Source of the DNA: Deltaproteobacteria bacterium
GTDB lineage: Bacteria; Desulfobacterota; Binatia; Binatales; Binataceae
Length of the DNA: 14,589 nucleotides
Direction of reading: 5' to 3'
Assembly: GCA_021780585.1 (NCBI GenBank)
Contig: JAJXYM010000347.1
Span: 1-14,589 of the forward strand
Below, one piece after another: positions 6,245 through 13,002 of the stretch (within the stretch, counting starts at the first letter, position 1; each line of letters starts with the position of its first letter). A program made the position numbers and the translations under genes. Below the pieces are notes generated by a model. It worked only from the letters and a program-made list of their open reading frames with translations. It was not told where the DNA came from and made no database searches.

Positions 6245-6751
6245 CTATTCGCTCATCGTGGTGTTGCTGCCGTTGAGCCGGCCGGGGAATCCGAACGCCA
6301 ACGGCGTCGGGAGCGTATAGACGACGGTGACCGTGATCGGCGTGCCGGCCGCCCGTGGCGTGCCCGAATCGGAAATCGTGATCGAAAGCTGGTTGCCGCT
6401 ATTCTGACTAATCTCGGGCGCGGCGATCTGCAGCATGTACGCGATCACCGTGTTCGAGTCGTACGAGGGATTGACCGCGGCGTAGCGGGCGCCCTGGTAC
6501 GCCAGATCGACGACCGCCATCGAACGGCTCCAGAGAATGGCGCCCTGAATCAGCGCGACCAGGATGAAGACGGCGGTCAAAATCAGGTACGACGTTTCGA
6601 CCATCGCCTGACCGCGGCGGAATCCGCGCCAGAGCGAATTCCGCACCGGTGCGCGGGGATGTTCCCGATCGAATCGGCGCGGATGGCTCCGGGTCGTCTT
6701 CAGTGCGTCCGGGGTTGCGAAATCGTTGGGATGTGGCGTGATAACCATCAT
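6245..6751 (-). CDS. TadE-like pseudopilin family protein
   Basis: A 168-residue protein with the TadE signature RRGQAMVETSYLILTAVFIL (45-65), one membrane helix (about 53-74), then SRSMAVVDLAYQGARYAA (75-92), matching the R-x-A-xxA-ar-aaR-xA region of TadE proteins. The rest is a Ser/Thr-rich extracytoplasmic tail ending in a Gly/Asn-rich stretch. TadE-like proteins are minor pseudopilins of Flp/tight-adherence systems and are processed by a prepilin peptidase, which is not in this window. The first available ATG is used, giving an unusually long basic cytoplasmic lead of about 48 residues; no good ribosome binding site precedes it. A GTG at residue 36 is an alternative, so the true start is uncertain. 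It is the first gene of the operon, about 41 nt after the predicted sigma-54 transcription start. Confidence 0.82.
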   Translation of the reverse strand: MMVITPHPNDFATPDALKTTRSHPRRFDREHPRAPVRNSLWRGFRRGQAMVETSYLILTAVFILVALIQGAILWSRSMAVVDLAYQGARYAAVNPSYDSNTVIAYMLQIAAPEISQNSGNQLSITISDSGTPRAAGTPITVTVVYTLPTPLAFGFPGRLNGSNTTMSE

Positions 6752-6802
6752 TCTATAACCAAAAGTCAGTATGTGGCGGAATTTTCTCTCACGATACGAT
6801 CA

Positions 6803-6818
6803 AGCAAGATAAGTGCCA
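6803..6818 (-). promoter_or_regulatory. Sigma-54 (RpoN) promoter for the tad operon
   Basis: Read on the minus strand, TGGCACTTATCTTGCT matches the sigma-54 consensus TGGCAC-N5-TTGCW at every defined base, with the required 10 bp between the GG and the GC. The predicted start of transcription is near 6792, giving a leader of about 41 nt before the tadE ATG at 6751. Sigma-54 promoters need an enhancer-binding ATPase bound upstream, and an inverted-repeat element lies at about -90 to -185. Chance occurrence of such a match directly upstream of a gene is low. Confidence 0.75.
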
Positions 6819-6879
6819 TCAATGAATGGCAAAAGCTGAAATAGCGAGAGATCGAGCGGATTCGGCCGCGAAATTGTGT

Positions 6880-6977
6880 CCGACGGTAAAGCTAAAAAAA
6901 GGTAACGGTCGCAGCCATGAAACGATTAGTTGCCCGATCTGCGACAGCGCCTACAAAAAGTAGGTACGCGGCGTCGG
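6880..6977. other. Compact inverted-repeat element: unassigned RNA or activator site
   Basis: Three stems nest as a three-way junction. P1 pairs CCGACG (6880-6885) with CGTCGG (6972-6977). P2 pairs GTCGCAG (6908-6914) with CTGCGAC (6939-6945). P3 pairs GCGCCTAC (6947-6954) with GTAGG (6960-6964) and CGC (6967-6969) around an AAAAA loop and a TA bulge. GGTAAC (6901-6906) can pair with GTTGCC (6929-6934) in the P2 loop as a 6-bp pseudoknot with one G-U pair. That pair works only in plus-strand RNA. It matches no riboswitch or ncRNA consensus I can recall. Alternatively, the repeats are upstream activator sites for the sigma-54 promoter on the other strand. Confidence 0.45.
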
Positions 6978-7307
6978 CGTTCGAATGAAGGGATAGGAAA
7001 CGCGAACCTTATAGAGTTATCGCGCTGATTGCTTTGAATGCGCTTGATCGGGGCGCCGCCGCACCAGGCTGGGATTCCAATGACCCACCTGGAACGCCTT
7101 CGGATCGCGCGGGTGGGTACGATCGGCCCCAGGCGGTCTTTCGTCCGAACGATTCCGTCCGCGAACGAGTGGCGGCAATCGCGCGGCCGTCAGCGTCGAG
7201 GAAATCGCATCAGGCGCGCGCGGGGTCGGCGCGGTTTACAGCGGGGCGCAAACCCGGCACGATTTCATCCTGACGCCGGGGCGCGGTCGCCGCGGTTTGT
7301 CGCGCGC

Positions 7308-8657
7308 ATGACTAAATCGATCGTCACCGTGATTGGAGCCGGCCTTGCGGGCAGCGAGGCGGCGTGGCAACTGGCGCGTCGGGGCATCCCCGTGCGGCTG
7401 GTCGAGATGCGTCCGGGGGCGACCACCGAGGCCCATCGCACGGCGTTTTTCGCGGAGCTGGTATGCTCGAATTCGCTGCGCAACGCCTCGCTGGAAACGG
7501 CGGTGGGAGTGCTCAAGGAGGAGTTGCGGCGGCTCGGCTCGCTGATTCTGGCGGCGGCGGATCGCACGCGCGTGCCGGCCGGGGCCGCGCTCGCGGTCGA
7601 CCGCGACGACTTCGCGCGGACCGTCACCGCGGCGCTGGAGCGCCATCCGCTGGTCGAGGTCGTGCGCGAAGAGGCGCGGACGATTCCCGAGGGACCGGCG
7701 ATAATCGCGAGCGGACCGCTTACCAGCGCCGCGCTGGGCGCCGGGCTGAACCGCCTGATCGGCGCGCGCAATCTCTACTTTTACGACGCGATCGCGCCGA
7801 TCGTGACGGCGGAATCGGTCGATATGACGATCGCTTTCCGAGCCTCGCGATGGGGCAACGGCGGCGACGACTATATCAACTGTCCGCTCGACGAAGCGCG
7901 CTATCACGCCTTTATCGAAGCCGTGACGGCGGCGGAAAAAGTCGCGGTCCATCCGTTCGAAAAGCCGGTCTACTTCGAAGGCTGCATGCCGATCGAGGAG
8001 ATGGCGCGGCGTGGTCCAATGACGCTCGCGTTCGGACCGATGAAGCCGGTCGGACTAATCGATCCGCGCGATGGACGGCGGCCGTTCGCCGTCGTGCAAT
8101 TGCGTCAGGACGATCGCGAGGCGCGGCTTTATAATATAGTCGGCTTCCAGACCAAGATGACTTATCCGGAGCAGCGGCGCGTTCTGCGGATGATCCCGGG
8201 GCTGGAACGGGCGGAATTCGTGCGGCTCGGCTCGCTCCATCGAAACACGTTTATAGATTCGCCGCGCCTGCTGAGACCGACTCTGCAATTGCGCGGCCGC
8301 GACGATCTGTTCATGGCCGGACAGATGATTGGCGTCGAAGGGTATGTGGAATCGGCGGCGGCCGGGATGCTTGCGGCGATCAATCTGGCGCGGCTGTGCG
8401 ATGGCGCCGAACCGACTGCGCCGCCGCGTGAAAGCGCGCTCGGCTCGCTCGTCGCCTATATCACAGATCCGGCGCGGCGCGACTTCCAGCCAATGAACGC
8501 CAACTTCGGCCTGATGCCCGAACTGGCGGGCCGGATGCGCGGCCGGGCGAAGAAAACCGCGCTCGGCGAACGGGCGCTGGCCGCGTGCGACGACTGGATC
8601 GCGCGCGAACGGATCGAACCGGACGGCGCGGATGCGGCGCGCGTCGCGTTCGCGTGA
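7308..8657 (+). CDS. trmFO: Methylenetetrahydrofolate-tRNA (uracil-5-)-methyltransferase TrmFO
   Basis: A 449-residue flavoprotein of the normal TrmFO length. It uses methylenetetrahydrofolate and FADH2 to make 5-methyluridine at position 54 in the T-loop of tRNAs, in the cytoplasm. The FAD dinucleotide-binding motif is VTVIGAGLAGSEAAWQLARR (6-25) and ends in VEMRPG. The catalytic Cys are present as C53 in ELVCSNSLRN and C226 in FEGCMPIEEM, the same numbers as in the Bacillus subtilis enzyme. RWGNGGDDYINCPL, NIVGFQTKMTYPEQ, MAGQMIGVEGYVESAAAGM and the C-terminal NANFGLMPEL are further TrmFO family blocks. The start at 7308 is the first Met fitting the family; no clear ribosome binding site precedes it, and the longer open frame adds only Arg-rich sequence. 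It opens a plus-strand series with the phosphatase gene 33 bp downstream. Confidence 0.97.
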   Translation: MTKSIVTVIGAGLAGSEAAWQLARRGIPVRLVEMRPGATTEAHRTAFFAELVCSNSLRNASLETAVGVLKEELRRLGSLILAAADRTRVPAGAALAVDRDDFARTVTAALERHPLVEVVREEARTIPEGPAIIASGPLTSAALGAGLNRLIGARNLYFYDAIAPIVTAESVDMTIAFRASRWGNGGDDYINCPLDEARYHAFIEAVTAAEKVAVHPFEKPVYFEGCMPIEEMARRGPMTLAFGPMKPVGLIDPRDGRRPFAVVQLRQDDREARLYNIVGFQTKMTYPEQRRVLRMIPGLERAEFVRLGSLHRNTFIDSPRLLRPTLQLRGRDDLFMAGQMIGVEGYVESAAAGMLAAINLARLCDGAEPTAPPRESALGSLVAYITDPARRDFQPMNANFGLMPELAGRMRGRAKKTALGERALAACDDWIARERIEPDGADAARVAFA

Positions 8658-8690
8658 CGTGGCAACGCGCGGGAATGAGGTGGTGACGGC

Positions 8691-9620
8691 GTGAAGCTCG
8701 GCGCGTTGGACGTTGGCAGCAATACGGTGCTGATGCTGGTGGTGGAGGCGGTCGCGCCCGCAAGCGTGACCAAAATCACCGAGCTCAGCCGGATCACCCG
8801 GCTCGGCCGCGGCGTGGACGCGGCCGGCGCGCTCGAGCCTGAAGCGGCGGCGCGCACGCTGGACACGATCAGCGAATTTGTCAGCCGCGCGCGCGAGCTT
8901 GGCGCCGAACGGATTCTGGCCGTCGCCACCGCGGCGTTGCGCGACGCGCGCGACGGCGAGGAATTTATCGCGCGGGTCAAGCAACGCACCGGCGTCACGC
9001 TCGAAATCGTCACCGGCGAAACCGAAGCGCGGCTCTCGTGGCTCGCGGCCTGCCGCGGGCTCAAGCTCGATCCGGCGGCCAAGGCGCTGGTGGTCGATAT
9101 CGGCGGCGGTTCCACCGAGTTGATTCGCTCGGAGTCGGGCCGCGACCCAATGCTGACCAGCCTGCAATTGGGCTCGGTGCGGCTTACCGAACGAATCGTG
9201 CGGCACGATCCGCCGACCACCCGCGAAGCCGCCGACTTGCGGCTCGCCTGCGACGAGTCGCTGCAGGCGCTGGGATGGGATTTCGCGCCGGCGGTGATGG
9301 TCGGGATCGCCGGCACGGTGACGACGGTTTGCGCCGTCGCGCTCGGCCTCAAGCACTACGACTCCACGGTCGTTCACGGCTACCGTTTGCGGCGCGCGCA
9401 GGTGCTCGAGGCGATCGCGCGGTTTGGCGCCGCGCCGCTCGAGGAGCGGCGCAAGCTGCCCGGCCTCGACCCCGGCCGCGCCGACGTGATTTTCGCCGGC
9501 GCCGCGATCCTGGAACGGGTGATGGCCCATTTCGGGCTGACCGAGGTAATCGTGAGCGATCAGGGGGTGCGCTGGGGCCTGGTATGGCGCGCGCTCGAGG
9601 CGACCGGCGAAGCGCGCTGA
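8691..9620 (+). CDS. Short Ppx/GppA-family phosphatase (exopolyphosphatase-like)
   Basis: A 309-residue Ppx/GppA protein of the ASKHA (actin/hexokinase) fold. It has the first phosphate loop ALDVGSNTVLML (5-16), a family block LAVATAALRDARDG (76-89), IVTGETEARLSW (106-117) with the catalytic-type Glu, and the second loop VVDIGGGSTELI (134-145). Family members release phosphate from polyphosphate or from pppGpp; which one applies cannot be told here. It ends after the two-lobed catalytic core and lacks the C-terminal helical HD-like domains of E. coli Ppx, like the short bacterial Ppx proteins. It starts with GTG, with GAGGTG 8 nt upstream. It lies 33 bp after trmFO and 49 bp before the HU-like gene, suggesting one transcript. 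Confidence 0.9.
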   Translation: MKLGALDVGSNTVLMLVVEAVAPASVTKITELSRITRLGRGVDAAGALEPEAAARTLDTISEFVSRARELGAERILAVATAALRDARDGEEFIARVKQRTGVTLEIVTGETEARLSWLAACRGLKLDPAAKALVVDIGGGSTELIRSESGRDPMLTSLQLGSVRLTERIVRHDPPTTREAADLRLACDESLQALGWDFAPAVMVGIAGTVTTVCAVALGLKHYDSTVVHGYRLRRAQVLEAIARFGAAPLEERRKLPGLDPGRADVIFAGAAILERVMAHFGLTEVIVSDQGVRWGLVWRALEATGEAR

Positions 9621-9669
9621 AGCGTCCGGCGCGGCGCGCGCGATCCGACTTCGCGACGCGGAGGTGACG

Positions 9670-9939
9670 ATGACCAAAGCCGAGCTGATCGACGCGGTCG
9701 CGCGTTCGACCCGCCAGCGGAAAAAGACCGTTGCGCTGATGCTTGAACTGACCTTCGAGCAGATCGCCCGCGCGATTCGGCGCGACAAGCGCTTCGCGAT
9801 GCCGGGCTTCGGCACATTTTCCGTGCGCCGCCATAAGGCGCGCGCCGGCTTTAATCCGCGCACCAATGCGGCGATGACGATTCCGGCGGCGCGCACGGTG
9901 GGCTTTCGCGCCGCGCCGAAACTGAAAAAAGGACTTTGA
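9670..9939 (+). CDS. HU/IHF-family DNA-bending protein
   Basis: An 89-residue nucleoid protein of normal HU length. It begins with the typical HU start MTKAELIDAVA; the middle holds FAMPGFGTFSVRRHKAR (43-59), and the DNA-intercalating Pro is P63 in FNPRTN. The segment after it keeps IPAARTVGF and the basic C-terminus PKLKK. HU bends DNA as a homo- or heterodimer. Two details differ from classical HU: Asn66 replaces the usual Gly after the NPxT arm motif, and the tail reads GFRAAPKLKKGL rather than the common AFKAGKALKDAV. The start is chosen because GGAGGTG lies directly upstream; a GTG 6 nt earlier overlaps that site and is less likely. It sits between the phosphatase and an exported protein of unknown function. 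Confidence 0.93.
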   Translation: MTKAELIDAVARSTRQRKKTVALMLELTFEQIARAIRRDKRFAMPGFGTFSVRRHKARAGFNPRTNAAMTIPAARTVGFRAAPKLKKGL

Positions 9940-9949
9940 GAATCGCGTG

Positions 9950-10507
9950 ATGAAACGTTCAGATTGTCCGCGCGGATTTTCCGCCGCGACCGCCGGCGTC
10001 CGCGTGATGGCGCGGATCGGGCTGTCGCTATGGGCGGGGCTGGTGCTGGCGACGGCGATTTGCGCCCCGGCGCGGGTCCGCGCCGCGGCGGCGGCGCCAA
10101 TTGATCAAGTCAACGAATTTCGCCAGGTCGCTTTTGGAGCCGCGCCCCCCGCCGGAATGAAGCTTCTGGAACGCGACGGCGATCTGAAATTCTACGGGCG
10201 CGCCGGCGACCGCCTGAGGTTCGGCAAAGCGCGGCTCTCCCAGGTGATTTACGGCTTTTACAAAGACCAGTTCTTCGTCGCGATTCTCAAAACCGCCGAC
10301 CAGCGCGACAGTCGCGCCCTGCTCGACGAATTCAATGATCGCTACGGCACGCCGTCGCGGGCCAATTCGCAGGACCAGCGTTTCGCCTGGGCGGGAACGG
10401 TGAATTCGGCCAGCTTCAGCGAGGATCCGACGACGCATACGGCCAAGGGCGCCGTGCTTAACAACGCGATCGAAATCGCGCATGACACCGCCGCCGCGGC
10501 GCAATAG
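9950..10507 (+). CDS. Exported protein of unknown function
   Basis: About 185 residues. The hydrophobic stretch MARIGLSLWAGLVLATA (20-36) followed by APARVRAAAAAP is a signal peptide, so the mature part acts outside the cytoplasm. The mature domain reads EFRQVAFGAAPPAGM, then DLKFYGRAGDRLRFGKARLS, then VIYGFYKDQFFVAIL and LDEFNDRYGTP. This pattern (F-R-x-x-x-F-G, Y-x-R-x-G-D-x-L-x-x-G-x-A, a YGFY strand, a YG-P block) recalls uncharacterised exported proteins of Deltaproteobacteria, with no known function. An ATG at 10007 (residue 20) would give a more usual signal peptide; neither start has a good ribosome binding site. A gap of only 10 bp from HU supports co-transcription. Confidence 0.75.
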   Translation: MKRSDCPRGFSAATAGVRVMARIGLSLWAGLVLATAICAPARVRAAAAAPIDQVNEFRQVAFGAAPPAGMKLLERDGDLKFYGRAGDRLRFGKARLSQVIYGFYKDQFFVAILKTADQRDSRALLDEFNDRYGTPSRANSQDQRFAWAGTVNSASFSEDPTTHTAKGAVLNNAIEIAHDTAAAAQ

Positions 10508-10540
10508 CGACGCGACCGCGATGCCGCCGCGGTCGCGTCG

Positions 10541-11965
10541 ATGAGGCGTGGACGGGCGCTGGCGCTGCTGGCGCTCGCGCTCGGCGCCGGCGCGATCCTG
10601 CGCTTTTACCGGCTCGACGCGCTGGAGATGTCGGCTGACGAGGGCGCCTCATGGGCCGCCGCCGCCGCGCCCTCGCTCGGCGCCGTGCTGCATGCGCAGG
10701 TCGCCCTCAATCCGGGCAAAGCCGGCCTCCACGACGTGACGCTCCATCTCTGGATGCGGGCGTTTGGCGACGGACTTTGCGCGATGCGCGCGCTGTCGGC
10801 GACGGCGGGCGTGATCGCAATCCTCCTGATGTTCGCGTTCACGCGCGAACTGCTCGCGCCGACCGCCGATAACGAATCCGCCGGCGCGTTCGCGGACGCC
10901 GATCGCGATTTGGCCGCCGCGCTCGCCGCCGCGCTGTTCGCCGTCAACCTCGTGACGGTCAAGTATGCGCGCGAGGCGCGGATGTATCCGCTGGAGATCG
11001 CGGCGTTGCTGGCGATGGCCGTCTGCCTGATGCGCGCGATGAATCGCGGCGGCGCGGCAAACTACGCCGGCGTCGCGATCTTTGCGGCGCTCGCCCTCGC
11101 CGCCCATTTGACGGCGCTGGCGGCGCTGGGCGCGATGGCGCTGTGGCTCGCATATGTAATGATTCGCGATCGGCGCGAATGGGGTGTCGCGAAGGCGCCG
11201 GCGCGCCGCGCGCTATTCAATTTGATCGCGATCGCCGCCGGCGCCGCGCTGCTCGCGCCGCTTGCTCCCGCCGTGGTCGGCGCGGCCGCGCATGCCGAGG
11301 AAATCGGCGCGATCGGCTGGATTTCGCGCCCGGCGTGGTGGGCGCCGTTCGCTCTGTTCAACAAGGCGACCGGCACGTTCGCTTTTCCGCTCTATGCGGC
11401 GCTGGCCGGATGGGGCGTCGTCCACGGATGGCGGCGCGGACGCGAGCGGACGCTGTTCGCGTTGCTCTGGATGTGGGCGCCGCCGATCGCCGCGCTCGCG
11501 GCGTCGTATGCGATGCGTCCGTTGTTCGTCGAGCGCTACCTCGTGACGGTCTTCGTCCCGTTCCTGATCCTCGCCGCGCTCGGGATCGTGGCGATTCCGC
11601 GGCCGTTCGCGCGCGCCGCCGCGATCGCGCTGGCGGTCGGCCTTGCGCTCGGCCATGTCGCGGCATGGTCGCGTAAACCGCATGACGCGCAATGGCGCGA
11701 AGCCGCCGAAACGGCGCTGGCGCGGACTGGCGCGGACGGCGCGATCGTGGTCGCGCCCGGCTACGCCGCCAACGTCGTGCGCTACTATCTGCGCGATCGT
11801 CCCGGGGGCGCGCGCGTGCTTGCGGCGCCGCCCGCGATAGCGGAGGGCGCGCGCGTCGCGATCGTCGGCGAACAGGGAGCCGCGCCCGCGACCGTCGCCG
11901 CGATGCGCGCGCGCTATCCGCGGATCGTGGCGCGCGTGCGCGGGGTCGTGGTACGAGAACGGTAG
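10541..11965 (+). CDS. GT-C fold membrane glycosyltransferase (ArnT/PMT/GT39-like)
   Basis: A 474-residue multi-pass membrane protein with about ten hydrophobic helices. The first helix (5-20) is followed by the ALEMSADEGASWAAA segment (27-41), where D33/E34 stand at the acidic motif that binds the metal/polyprenyl-phosphate sugar donor in GT-C enzymes. Next comes LHDVTLHLWMRAFGDGLCAM (63-82) and RALSATAGVIAILLMFAFTR, the layout of the GT39/ArnT-type families. The C-terminal part from about residue 390 is a small soluble domain rich in Ala and Val. GT-C enzymes transfer a sugar from a lipid-phosphate donor to a lipid, glycan or protein on the periplasmic side; the acceptor here is unknown. 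No strong ribosome binding site precedes the ATG. It lies 33 bp after the exported protein and 33 bp before the methyltransferase gene. Confidence 0.8.
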   Translation: MRRGRALALLALALGAGAILRFYRLDALEMSADEGASWAAAAAPSLGAVLHAQVALNPGKAGLHDVTLHLWMRAFGDGLCAMRALSATAGVIAILLMFAFTRELLAPTADNESAGAFADADRDLAAALAAALFAVNLVTVKYAREARMYPLEIAALLAMAVCLMRAMNRGGAANYAGVAIFAALALAAHLTALAALGAMALWLAYVMIRDRREWGVAKAPARRALFNLIAIAAGAALLAPLAPAVVGAAAHAEEIGAIGWISRPAWWAPFALFNKATGTFAFPLYAALAGWGVVHGWRRGRERTLFALLWMWAPPIAALAASYAMRPLFVERYLVTVFVPFLILAALGIVAIPRPFARAAAIALAVGLALGHVAAWSRKPHDAQWREAAETALARTGADGAIVVAPGYAANVVRYYLRDRPGGARVLAAPPAIAEGARVAIVGEQGAAPATVAAMRARYPRIVARVRGVVVRER

Positions 11966-11998
11966 CTTGCGATTATCCTCGCTGGAGAGATTCGACCG

Positions 11999-12859
11999 AT
12001 GGCGGAAAAAGCGATCAGTCCGGAACGGCTCAAGGAAGAACAGCGGCGCGATTGGGACGCCGCCGCGGCTGGATGGAAAAAATGGTGGCCCGTGTTCGAG
12101 CAGTGCGCCAGTCACGTCAGCGAACGGCTGGTGGAACTGGCGGGGGTGCGTCCGGGCATGCGCGTCCTTGATATCGCCACCGGCAACGGCGAGCCGGCGC
12201 TTACGGCGGCGCGCCGGGCCGCGCCCGGCGGCTTCGTGATAGCCACCGATCAATCGCCCGGGATGCTCGTGATTGCGCGCGAGCGGGCCGCCGCGGCCGG
12301 CGTCGCCAACGTCGAATTTCGCCAGACCGACGGCGAAAGCCTGACGATTCCCGAACGCGACTTCGACGCGATCGTCTGCCGCTGGGGCCTGATGTTCATG
12401 CCCGACGTCGCCGCCGCCGTGCGTGGCGTCCACGCGCGGCTCAAGCCGGGCGGCCGCTTCGCCACCGCCGTCTGGGCGACGCCCGATCGGGTGCCGATGA
12501 TTGCGATCGGCGCCGAAGCGGTGCGCAAAATCGCCGAATTGCCGCCCCCTCCGCCCGACGCGCTGGGGCCCCTGCGGCTCGCCGACGAATCGGTCCTGCG
12601 CGGCGCGCTGGCCGCCGCCGGCTTTCGCGAAATTGCCGTCGAACGCCTGATCGTCGAGTTCGTCTTCGACTCGCCCGAGGACTTCACGCGGATGCGCATG
12701 GACGTTTCCGCGCAGTTCCGGTCGCTGCTCGAGCGCGAAAGCGCCGAGCGCCGCGAGCGGATAATCGCGGCGGTTACCGACGGCGCGCGCGCCTATATCG
12801 CGCCCGACGGCAAGGTCCGCACCAAGAACGAAACGATCTGCTTTTCCGCGCTGCGCTGA
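11999..12859 (+). CDS. Class I SAM-dependent methyltransferase (UbiE/COQ5-like)
   Basis: A 286-residue cytoplasmic methyltransferase. Motif I is VLDIATGNGEP (57-67), with the glycine-rich SAM loop, followed by FVIATDQSPGMLVIARERA (79-97), where D84 is the acidic residue binding the ribose. Then come the FDAIVCRWGLMFMPD block (motif II/III region) and LKPGGRFATAVWATP (a UbiE-type signature). The N-terminal stretch RRDWDAAAAGWKKWWPVFE matches the lead helix of methyltransferases annotated as UbiE/COQ5-like. The C-terminal part (about 180-286) carries the substrate-selecting lid. The substrate cannot be told from sequence. GGAGAG lies 9 nt before the ATG. Confidence 0.88.
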   Translation: MAEKAISPERLKEEQRRDWDAAAAGWKKWWPVFEQCASHVSERLVELAGVRPGMRVLDIATGNGEPALTAARRAAPGGFVIATDQSPGMLVIARERAAAAGVANVEFRQTDGESLTIPERDFDAIVCRWGLMFMPDVAAAVRGVHARLKPGGRFATAVWATPDRVPMIAIGAEAVRKIAELPPPPPDALGPLRLADESVLRGALAAAGFREIAVERLIVEFVFDSPEDFTRMRMDVSAQFRSLLERESAERRERIIAAVTDGARAYIAPDGKVRTKNETICFSALR

Positions 12860-12883
12860 GCGCGCCGGCCGCGGCGCGAATTC

Positions 12884-12902
12884 CGCCGCCATTCGGGCGG
12901 CG
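12884..12902 (+). terminator. Hairpin after the methyltransferase gene
   Basis: CGCCGCC (12884-12890) and GGCGGCG (12896-12902) form a 7-bp stem with an ATTCG loop, 24 bp past the stop codon. T-enriched sequence follows (GGTTGGTC, then GGTTTTGG). A GC stem of CGCGCC (12861-12866) with GGCGCG (12873-12878) lies just before it. Together with the 143-bp gap to the next gene this suggests a transcript end, but the T-run is imperfect. Confidence 0.4.
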
Positions 12903-13002
12903 TGCGGTTGGTCTTGGGCGTCGGTTTTGGAATGAGCGGATCGGGATTGCAATTGTCTTTCGTGGACCAGCGCGGCGCCGCGCCCGGCGCGGAGCGTCCG
13001 CG

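Larger units (their letters stand above)
6752..7307. other. AT-richer intergenic region between divergent tadE and trmFO
   Basis: This 556-bp gap is visibly richer in A/T than its surroundings up to about 7030, then returns to GC-rich sequence before trmFO. It holds the sigma-54 promoter and the inverted-repeat element listed separately. The frame upstream of trmFO is open, but its translation is Arg-rich and unrelated to TrmFO, so I do not call it coding. Another weak stem pairs GTTCG (6979-6983) with CGAAC (7003-7007). I see no clear promoter or ribosome binding site for trmFO. Confidence 0.5.

Noticed and set aside
6880..6977. Cyclic-di-GMP (GEMM) riboswitch
   Set aside because: GTAGGTA and GGTAAAGC look similar to pieces of the consensus, but the order is wrong and the conserved GACGCAAAGC segment and GNRA-loop hairpin are missing.
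6978..7008. tRNA T-arm (GTTCGAAT)
   Set aside because: The flanking bases do not form a T-stem, and no anticodon or acceptor stem can be folded around it.
7038..7307. Longer TrmFO start
   Set aside because: The added 90 residues are Arg-rich and precede the FAD motif that normally begins within ten residues of the start; Cys numbering fits the 7308 start exactly.
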